DNA of 64,000 bases, taken from Phylloscopus collybita (lineage: Eukaryota; Chordata; Aves; Passeriformes; Phylloscopidae). Location of the stretch: the NCBI GenBank assembly GCA_027886175.1, contig JAJNNQ010000008.1:1918501-1982500 (forward strand), read 5' to 3'. The notes below the pieces were generated by a model, which saw only the letters and a list, made by a program, of their open reading frames with translations, was not told the DNA's origin and did not search any database. Both the position numbers and the translations under genes were made by a program. Shown piece after piece: positions 1-6,059 of the stretch. Each line of letters starts with the position of its first letter. The first letter of the stretch is position 1.

Positions 1-990
1 CTCTGAATCTGCACATCCAAACAAACTGTTTTATGGGGCTGGAGCCACATTTCCATAGCCATCTACCACACGGACTAGGGAAATACTACAACTGTACATA
101 CTGAAATGCAATAACTTTTTCATTTAAAAATATTAGCACCCACTTTATGTTCTCTCACAGGTAAGCATGCTAAGGGATATATAGTGCCACATTCATCTTG
201 CTCAGGAGAAAAAAAAAAAATACAAGGAATTGGCCTATCCTGGGGGGATTTATGCTGTGAGCCTGAAGTTTTGTTGATTCCAACAAAGTGAAGAAATAGG
301 GAAGTCAGCCCAAGCAGTTAACTTGCATTAACTTTGTCATGGATCGCCATCTGTGAGGTAAAGCTGCAGATGTGCACGGCTCTGCGTGTGCGGCGTGTTG
401 CGGGACGGTGCACAACTGTCTTTTAATTTTCTTACAAATCTTGGTAGCATTTTTGATCTTTACAGAATTGCCACTATGATGATTTCTAGATCTAGTTATC
501 TTCCCAAATTCGCAGTATGCCCTACCCCTTTCAGTTGCCAGGAACAGTACATGCTGTATGACTTTCAGATGTTAGTACTGGCACTCACACTGATAATGGC
601 ACAGTCTGAAGATGTTATCCATTCGTAAATCCACTCGCCAAGTGCTATTTCCTAAGCAGAGATTCTTTTGCAAATGATGACTTTCACAGTCGGTGAAAAA
701 TCACCCAGAGCCTTGCCCGCACCTACAGAGTGATACCCTGAGCGGGGTTATAAATAGCAAACTCCGGAGGGGAAGGGATGGGGCTAGGGGGAGAAGGGAG
801 GATTTGAAGTACAATGTTCAAGAAGCAGGTTTAATATATGACCAAGTGTCAGAAGTCAGGTTTCTGAGAATTACTTTTCAGATAAACAACTTTATAGCAC
901 CGCACTTAATCTTACTTACTAGAGACATCTCATTTATCACGGAATTACAAGTAACTTTAATTCTATCGATATTCCCATAAAGCCCGGTCG
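1..990. other. Upstream flank of MAF, no gene seen
   Basis: Mixed-composition sequence before the CpG island. The open frames here are short, lack recognisable protein character and overlap one another. A TATA-like word, TATAAATAG, sits at 749-757 about 1.26 kb before the main TATA box, with no other promoter element visible near it. I see no repeat or RNA gene. Confidence 0.6.
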
Positions 991-1120
991 GAAAATCGAG
1001 CCTGGCAGCCCCGGAGGCTGCGGGTCTCCCCGGCCCGCGATGGGACACGGCGGGTGCAGCCGGGGCCGGGCGGCACCGCGGCGGCTGCGGGGGCGGGCGG
1101 GACACGATGGGGGAGCCCGG

Positions 1121-1155
1121 CCCGTCCTGTCCCGTCCTGTCCCGTCCCGTCCCGG
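1121..1155 (+). repeat. CCCGT/CCTGT pentamer array
   Basis: Seven pentamers in a row alternating CCCGT and CCTGT, ending in CCCGG, inside the CpG island. A related CCGCT-rich stretch follows at 1209-1233. This is low-complexity promoter DNA that may vary in length between individuals. Confidence 0.8.
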
Positions 1156-1370
1156 AGCTCGGCACTGACCTGTGGACGAGAGATGGCGCTGTCGAGGTTC
1201 GAACCGAGCCGCTCCGCCGCTCCGCTCCGCTCCAGCCGCCGCCGCTCCTCGGCCCCCGGACCGGCCCCAGCCCCCTCCCGGAGGGGAAGGGGGGGCTGGG
1301 TGGGAGGCGAAAGTAAATACAATTAGTTCTAAATGTATTAAATTAATTAGTCCTGGCCGGCACGCCGAGT

Positions 1371-1397
1371 GGGGGGGAAGGGGGGGGGGGCAGGGGG
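1371..1397 (+). other. G-rich tract with quadruplex potential upstream of MAF
   Basis: G-runs of seven, ten and five are separated by only two or one bases (AA, C). Runs this long can supply the four G-triplets of an intramolecular quadruplex on the + strand. It lies about 640 bp upstream of the TATA box. Confidence 0.5.
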
Positions 1398-1770
1398 AGC
1401 GCGGGGTTTGCAAACTTGCGGGGCTCTCGCACCTCCGGGCGGGCGTGGGGGATGGAGGGATCGATGCCCCGTCCCCGTAACAAAATAATCAATAAGTGAC
1501 CGGGGCGCTGCGGGGGTGCGGAGCGATGACCCGCGGCCGGCACGGGGTAAGGGCCGGCCCGCAGGCACCCGCGCCGGGCACGGCGGAGCCCCGCGCTGCC
1601 CCCGCGCTGCCCGCTCCCTGCCGAGCGCTGCCAGCTCCCCCGGGGTACCGCGCTCCCCCTCCCCGGTCCCGGCCGCACGGAGCTGCCCCTGTCCTCGGGT
1701 GGCGGGCCGGGCTCCGGGGCAGCTCCGGGCACTCCGCCCCGGGGCAGGGCGCTCTCCCGCGGGCGCGCAC

Positions 1771-1834
1771 GGTGCGGTGCGGTGCGGTGCGGAGCGGAGC
1801 GGGCCGGCGGTGGCCGAGGCGAGGCGAGGCGAGG
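1771..1834 (+). repeat. GGTGC/GGAGC and CGAGG pentamer arrays
   Basis: GGTGC is repeated four times at 1771-1790, followed by GGAGC twice at 1791-1800. After 14 bases, CGAGG is repeated four times at 1815-1834. These lie about 175-240 bp upstream of the TATA box, so length changes would alter spacing in the proximal promoter. Confidence 0.85.
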
Positions 1835-1874
1835 CCGGGCGCGGTGCCGGCGGCCAGGAGGGGGTTAAGCGGGC

Positions 1875-1887
1875 GCTGACAGTCAGC
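1875..1887. promoter_or_regulatory. MAF: MARE-like palindrome in the MAF proximal promoter
   Basis: GCTGAC and GTCAGC form a perfect 13-bp inverted repeat around one central A. The Maf recognition element is TGCTGAC(G)TCAGCA, so both extended GC flanks that large Mafs need are present, but the spacing carries one extra base compared with the 14-bp CRE-type MARE. The half-site motif CTGAC recurs just downstream at 1894-1898. Autoregulation of c-maf is reported for mammals; that this site serves it is inference. Confidence 0.45.
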
Positions 1888-1934
1888 TGAGCCCTGACTG
1901 ACAGCCCGCAAAGTTTCCCTGTCGCTAGACTCTT

Positions 1935-1968
1935 ATGCTAATGAGGCCGGGCGCCGCGCGCCCATTGG
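1935..1968. promoter_or_regulatory. MAF: Octamer-like word and inverted CCAAT box
   Basis: ATGCTAAT at 1935-1942 differs by one base from the POU octamer ATGCAAAT. ATTGG at 1964-1968 is a CCAAT box on the opposite strand, 40 bp upstream of the TATA box and within the usual NF-Y range. The CCAAT call is the stronger of the two. Confidence 0.5.
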
Positions 1969-1993
1969 CCCGGCCCCGAGCCCGTGTCCCGCC

Positions 1994-2001
1994 TGACGTC
2001 A
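1994..2001. promoter_or_regulatory. MAF: Consensus CRE (TGACGTCA)
   Basis: A perfect palindromic cAMP-response element lies seven bases upstream of the TATA box. CREB/ATF proteins bind this sequence. Large Mafs bind the extended form, but the GC flanks needed for that (TGC/GCA) are absent here, so CREB/ATF is the likelier user. The position next to the TATA box is typical of functional CREs. Confidence 0.8.
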
Positions 2002-2008
2002 CGGGCGC

Positions 2009-2015
2009 TATAAAA
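2009..2015 (+). promoter_or_regulatory. MAF: TATA box of MAF
   Basis: TATAAAA lies in otherwise GC-rich DNA, seven bases after a perfect CRE and 668 bp before the MAF start codon. The usual 25-30 bp spacing predicts transcription start at about 2036-2044. It is the only good TATA box close to the coding exon. Confidence 0.85.
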
Positions 2016-2098
2016 CTCCGCAATGCTTTAAACTCTCCTGCCGGATCAAACCTTTAAATATTTTTCATCTTCTTGCTGTAGCTTTGAGGCCGAGTTTG

Positions 2099-2162
2099 TT
2101 TTTTTTTTTTTTCCTCTCTCTCTCTCTTTTTTTTTTTTTTTAACTATTATTATTATTATTTT
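2099..2162 (+). repeat. Pyrimidine tract and (ATT)n in the MAF leader
   Basis: T-runs interrupted by CCTCTCTCTCTC span 2099-2141, followed by ATT repeats up to about 2162. If transcribed as predicted, it lies about 60 nt after the cap and could bind pyrimidine-tract proteins. No coding frame uses it. Confidence 0.8.
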
Positions 2163-2227
2163 GGTCGCGATACAGACTTTGATTTTTTTTTTTTTGCCTT
2201 CGCTCTCTTTCCCTCCTCCCTCCCCCG

Positions 2228-2287
2228 ATGAACCTCTCTCCTCGCTCTGCACTTTGCACGAGAGAGCCCAGAGGAAAGGCACCATGA
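2228..2287 (+). promoter_or_regulatory. uORF1 of MAF leader (19 codons)
   Basis: The ATG at 2228 opens 19 sense codons and ends with TGA at 2285-2287. Its context is weak (C at -3, A at +4), so many scanning ribosomes should pass it. Its stop overlaps the start of uORF2 as ATGA (2284-2287), an arrangement that allows a terminating ribosome to restart one base back or blocks one that leaks past. The peptide has no recognisable feature. Confidence 0.55.
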
Positions 2288-2295
2288 AGTGTTAA
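2284..2295 (+). promoter_or_regulatory. uORF2 of MAF leader (3 codons)
   Basis: ATG AAG TGT TAA preceded by CACC, with A at -3: the best initiation context of the four upstream ATGs. A three-codon frame this far (382 nt) from the main start normally permits reinitiation, because there is time to reload initiation factors. It shares bases with the stop of uORF1. Confidence 0.6.
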
Positions 2296-2448
2296 AAATA
2301 ACAAAACAAAACAACAACAACAACAAATTTACTCGCAACAACACCAGCTAACACTTCCAGCTGCGGTTCGCGAGCTGCGAAAGAGAGCGAGAGGAGAGAG
2401 AGAGAGAGAAGGGAGGGAGAGAGGAGGAAAAAAAAAAAAAAACCCTCT

Positions 2449-2484
2449 ATGCAAAAGGCGAATAGCGAGAGCCCCGCGCTCTGA
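2449..2484 (+). promoter_or_regulatory. uORF3 of MAF leader (11 codons)
   Basis: The ATG at 2449 opens 11 sense codons and stops at TGA 2482-2484. The last base of the stop is the first base of the next ATG (TGATG). The context has T at -3 and C at +4, which is weak. Confidence 0.55.
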
Positions 2485-2513
2485 TGCATCAGCGGAGCCT
2501 CTGCGAGGGATAA
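2484..2513 (+). promoter_or_regulatory. uORF4 of MAF leader (9 codons)
   Basis: The ATG at 2484 opens nine sense codons and ends with TAA at 2511-2513. It begins inside the stop of uORF3, repeating the overlap design of uORF1/uORF2. From its stop there are 163 nt without another ATG to the MAF start. Confidence 0.55.
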
Positions 2514-2676
2514 CGCGGAGCGGGAGAGGAGCCGCCGGGGCGGACCGGAGCGGAGGCAGAGCAGGAGAGCGGAGCGGAGCTCGCCAAAAATCAAGCTGGC
2601 TCACCCGGTGGCGACTCAGAGCAGCCCCCTCGCTCCCGGAGCGCACCCTTTCTGGAGGACTCTCGGCAGCAAAAGG

Positions 2677-3222
2677 ATGGCATCAGAGCTGGCGATGAGC
2701 AGCTCCGACCTGCCCACCAGTCCCCTGGCCATGGAATATGTTAATGACTTCGATCTGATGAAGTTTGAAGTGAAAAAGGAGCCGGTGGAGACCGATCGCA
2801 TTATCAGCCAGTGCGGCCGCCTGATCGCCGGGGGATCGCTCTCCTCCACCCCGATGAGCACGCCCTGCAGCTCCGTGCCCCCGTCCCCCAGCTTCTCGGC
2901 GCCCAGCCCCGGCTCCGGCTCCGACCAGAAGACCCACCTGGAAGACTACTACTGGATGACCGGGTACCCGCAGCAGCTCAACCCGGAGGCGCTGGGCTTC
3001 AGCCCCGAGGACGCGGTGGAGGCGCTGATCAACAGCAGCCACCACCCGCTGCCCGGCGCCTTCGATGGCTATGCTAGAGGGCAGCAGCTGGCCGCGGCCG
3101 CCGGCGGCTCCGTGCCGGCCGAGGAGATGGGCTCGGCGGCCGCCGTGGTGTCGGCGGTGATCGCCGCGGCGGCGGCGCAGGGCGGCGCGCCCCACTACCA
3201 CCACCACCACCACCACCCGCAC

Positions 3223-3257
<35 letters not shown>

Positions 3258-3326
3258 GCACCCCCACGCCGCGGCGCCGGGCAGCGCGCCGCCCTCCTCC
3301 GCCTCCTCGGCCGCCGGCTCCGGCTC

Positions 3327-3357
<31 letters not shown>

Positions 3358-3378
3358 GGGGGGCTGCACCACCCGCAC

Positions 3379-3411
<33 letters not shown>

Positions 3412-3771
3412 CTCCACTTCGACGACCGCTTCTCCGACGAGCAGCTGGTGACCATGTCGGTGCGGGAGCTGAACCGGCAGCTGCGGGGCGTCAGCAAGGA
3501 AGAGGTGATCCGGCTGAAGCAGAAGAGGAGGACCCTCAAAAACAGGGGCTATGCCCAGTCCTGCCGCTTCAAGAGGGTCCAGCAGCGGCACGTCCTGGAG
3601 TCGGAGAAGAACCAGCTGCTGCAGCAAGTGGAGCACCTAAAGCAGGAGATCTCCAGGCTGGTCCGGGAGAGGGACGCCTACAAGGAAAAGTACGAGAAGC
3701 TGGTCAGCAATGGCTTCAGAGAAAACGGATCCAGCAGCGACAACCCTTCCTCTCCAGAGTTTTTCATGTGA
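2677..3771 (+). CDS. MAF: c-Maf, large-Maf bZIP transcription factor (short isoform)
   Basis: A 364-aa nuclear activator binding Maf recognition elements as homodimer or with other bZIP proteins; known roles include lens, cartilage, kidney, macrophage and T-helper development. Residues 1-120 form the acidic/Ser-Thr-Pro activation region, including a SUMO-type site (V32 K33 K34 E35) and a GSK3-type phosphodegron with S54, T58, P59, T62 and P69, in the numbering of human disease residues. An alanine-rich stretch (153-167), a His cluster (173-183) and three poly-Gly tracts (184-194, 218-226, 236-245) form the hinge. The extended homology region (about 248-280), basic region (about 281-303, with the Maf-specific Tyr in NRGYAQSCR) and leucine zipper follow (L307, L314, L321, L328, Y335, L342). 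The C-terminus SSPEFFM is that of the short isoform. The frame is open upstream to about 2608 but has no earlier ATG; 2677 has the strong context and matches the family N-terminus. Human short MAF is 373 aa; the hinge accounts for the difference. MAFA and MAFB are excluded by the C-terminus and hinge. Confidence 0.97.
3193..3411 (+). repeat. MAF: His and (GGC)n poly-Gly codon repeats in MAF hinge
   Basis: CAC-rich codons give the His cluster. Nearly pure GGC runs follow, encoding 11 Gly (3226-3258), 9 Gly (3328-3354) and 10 Gly (3382-3411), with a second His-rich element (HHPHH) between the last two. GGC arrays are prone to slippage and to assembly or PCR collapse, so the exact Gly counts are the least certain part of this protein. 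Confidence 0.9.
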
Positions 3772-3879
3772 GTTCCCACAGCCTTGCCACCTTAACTAAA
3801 AGTTCTCCGTGTGAGTTGTTGTTGGGGGCTTTGCTAGAGCCACAACCCCGCTTGCCACCTTCTATTACCTTTTTTTTAA

Positions 3880-3911
<32 letters not shown>

Positions 3912-4566
3912 CTCAAAACAATTTTAAAACAAAGTTGTTTTTTGGGTTGGTTTTTGGTTTTTGTTTTCTTTTTAAGGTGGGCTGGCTCCGTGTTGGCCAA
4001 CCTAAAGTTCTACATGAGTTGCCTTTCTGTTTATTATTATTATTATTATTATTTTTATTTTTTTGTGGGGGCTTGCTGTTGTGTTTTTTTTTTTTTTAAT
4101 TTGAAAGATCCAACTCGCCACCAACTCAGTTCTTCATATGAAGCTTGCTCTTCTTTGAAACCTGCCATCCACATTATATATATATATTTTTAAGTTCATG
4201 AGGTTTTTTCTTTTGAGCTTGCTGTGTCCAAAAAGTCAGATTTTTTTTTGCCATCCTGACTTCTTCATATGAGATTTGAGCTTTGCAAAAAGAAAAATAA
4301 AAAAAAAAAATTAAAAACTAAGCTAAACAAAAAAAAAATACAAAAAAAAAAAAAAAGCTATGTGAAAAATTTAGACTCCAGCTTGCTGAGTTCCATCAGT
4401 TTTTAGCGTTGTTGTGCAAAACTAGAGATATGCCTAGATCAACCTGCCAAAATCAAGCCTGCATCAACCTTCGGTGTGTTCATGTGAGTTTTGGCCTTAA
4501 TCTGCCAAACGTGAGACTTTAGTCTGCCATTAGAATCCCATACTCATCTCATGCATTACGCTTGCT
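3767..4566 (+). repeat. Recurring word set in proximal MAF 3'UTR
   Basis: TGTGAGTT occurs at 3767, 3810 and 4483. CTTGCCACCTT occurs at 3783 and 3851. TTCTTCATATGA occurs at 4130 and 4261. TGCCATCC occurs at 4163 and 4249. GCTTGCT occurs at 4071, 4143, 4217, 4381 and 4560. The order TGTGAGTT then CTTGCCACCTT is repeated twice in a row. This looks like one or more old tandem duplications that have drifted, or a cluster of sites for one RNA-binding factor. Confidence 0.5.
3768..3773 (+). promoter_or_regulatory. MAF: Splice donor overlapping the MAF stop codon
   Basis: The last sense codon and stop read TTC ATG TGA, and GTGAGT (3768-3773) is a good U1 donor starting at the G of that last ATG. 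Cutting there leaves AT as the first two bases of a split codon. In mammals the long MAF isoform replaces the final Met by Ile plus about 30 residues through splicing at this point. A matching second exon was not found by eye in this window. Confidence 0.7.
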
Positions 4567-5860
4567 ATTTTGTCTTAGCAACAATGAACTATAACTGTTT
4601 CAAAAGACTATGAAAAAGAGACATTATATTAATAAAAAACCCTGCATGCTGGTCATGTATGGTATAATTATTTTTTTTTCTTTTGCTTGGAAATGGACTT
4701 TTGGAGACTATTATGGCATGGCATTCATCCTTTTGTTTTATTGCCTCATCACTTTTTTGGGTTGAAAGCAAAAAAGTGCAACCTTTGATCTTCCTCCTCC
4801 TCTTCCTCCCATTAAAGTTTGCATCTGCTCTAAAACTGCTTTGAGTTACTCAAAACTTCTGACTTCCTTTTAAATGCACTGAAGCATTCCCTCTCAAAAA
4901 ACCTGCCAGAATGGATTTTGGTAACCTAATGTGGCAAATAATAATAATAAAAAAAAAAAAAACAAAACCAAACAAAAACACAGAAAGAACTTTGGAAATA
5001 TGTTCAAAAACAAAATTCATATCCCACTTTGGGGGGGACATTGAAACCATGCTGTTGCCTAAAAACAGTCTAAAATTAATTTTAAGTGATCTGCCCCATT
5101 TTTTTTTTTCATTTGCGTTTGGTCATTGTCAAATGTGGAATGCTCTGGGTTCCTAGTATATAATTTAATTCTAGTTTCTGTCATCTGTTAGCCCAGTTAA
5201 AATGTATGCTACAGATAAAGGAATGTTATAGATAAATTCAAAAGAGTTAGGTCTGTTTAGATGTAGATTTTTTTTTTTTAAAGATTGATGCACTAAATTG
5301 TTTACTGTCGTGATGTAAAGGGGGGTAGAATTTGCAATGGGACTGTTTTAAAAAGTAGTTTATGCAGCATGTGCTTGCAACTTAAATATAAGTTGGGTAT
5401 ATGTAGTCCTTGCTATACCACTGACTGTATTTGAAAACCAAAGTATTAAAAAGGGGGAGGCACCCCTGTTTATATCTATAGGGGTATTTTACATTAAAAA
5501 TGTATGGGTTGGTTTTTTGTTTTTTTAGGTTTTTTTTTCAAAATTGAAGTATTTGGGACTGAATTGCACTAAGATATAACCTGCAAGCATATAATACAAA
5601 AACAACAACAACAAAAAAATTACGAACCTGTTTAGAACGCTAATACAATTTATGCAGTTATAAAGATGGCATTACTGCACAGTTTTAAAATGATGCAGAT
5701 TTTTTTACAGTTGTATTGTGGTGCAGAACTGGATTTTCTGTAACTTCAAAAATTCCACAGTTTTAAAGGCAATAATCAGTAAATTTTATTTTCAGGGACT
5801 GATATCCTGTCTTTTAAAAAAAAAAAAAAAAAAAAACCAATGGAAAGTAAATCTTACCAC

Positions 5861-5866
5861 AATAAA
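5861..5866 (+). terminator. MAF: Possible proximal poly(A) signal
   Basis: AATAAA lies 35 bases after a long A-run; it lacks the strong T-run that follows the 6026 signal. It may be used as a minor site. Other A-rich AATAAA or ATTAAA words in the 3'UTR (for example near 4298 and 4812) are less convincing. Confidence 0.35.
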
Positions 5867-6025
5867 TATAAAAAAATCTTGTCAGTTACTTTTTTCTTTT
5901 ACATATTTTGCTGTGCAAAATTGTTTTATATCTTGAGTTACTAACTAACCACGTGTGATGTTCCTATGTGCTTTTCTTTCATTTTCAACTCTATGGTTAT
6001 ATCGAAAGAGAGAATAATCTACAAT

Positions 6026-6031
6026 AATAAA
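6026..6031 (+). terminator. MAF: Main MAF poly(A) signal
   Basis: AATAAA is followed five bases later by a run of T (6037-6050) and then GATTCCG, the usual downstream U-rich arrangement. Cleavage is expected at about 6042-6055. The surrounding sequence resembles the end of the long MAF mRNA as I recall it from mammals, which is why this site is preferred to the one at 5861. Confidence 0.75.
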
Positions 6032-6059
6032 CTGCATTTTTTTTTTTTTTGATTCCGTA

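Larger units (their letters stand above)
2040..2676 (+). other. MAF: MAF 5' untranslated region (start inferred from TATA)
   Basis: About 640 nt of leader with no splice signal needed to reach the start codon. It contains a pyrimidine tract with an (ATT)n tail (2099-2162), a CAA-rich unstructured stretch (about 2301-2340), a GA-rich stretch and A-run (about 2378-2442), then a GC-rich end. Five ATGs are present counting the real one. The four upstream ones all open short frames that end before 2514. The true start is embedded as AAAAGGATGG, with A at -3 and G at +4, a strong context. Confidence 0.75.
990..3720. promoter_or_regulatory. MAF: CpG island over MAF promoter, leader and coding region
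   Basis: Composition changes sharply near 990 from AT-leaning to very GC-rich with dense CG dinucleotides, and stays so through most of the coding exon, apart from the T- and A-rich 5'UTR stretches. CpG islands of this size are typical of developmental transcription-factor genes. Long open frames on both strands between 990 and 1900 arise because TAA, TAG and TGA are rare in such DNA; they are not taken as genes. The boundaries are by eye. Confidence 0.85.
3772..6050 (+). other. MAF: MAF 3' untranslated region
   Basis: About 2.28 kb of AT-rich sequence with many A- and T-runs, from the stop to the T-run after the distal AATAAA. The first 800 nt contain recurring short words (see separate entry). 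A TTGCACT heptamer at 5564-5570 matches the miR-130/301 seed site, a weak hint. The T-rich, conserved-looking end (about 5870-6060) and the signal at 6026 fit the long single-exon transcript known for MAF. The end point is inferred from the poly(A) signal. Confidence 0.75.

Noticed and set aside
937..1911. Several overlapping frames of 90-158 codons on both strands in the CpG island
   Set aside because: Stop-poor GC-rich DNA with pentamer repeats; low-complexity Pro/Arg/Gly/Ala translations and no start context or domain.
2608..2676. 23-codon N-terminal extension of the MAF frame
   Set aside because: The frame is open upstream of 2677 but has no ATG there (2608 is GTG), while 2677 has a strong context and the family N-terminus.
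2683..3636. 317-codon minus-strand frame inside the MAF exon
   Set aside because: It is the shadow of the coding strand: GC-rich codons and GGC repeats on the + strand read as GCC/Ala-, Val- and Arg-rich sequence without stops. The + strand clearly encodes c-Maf.
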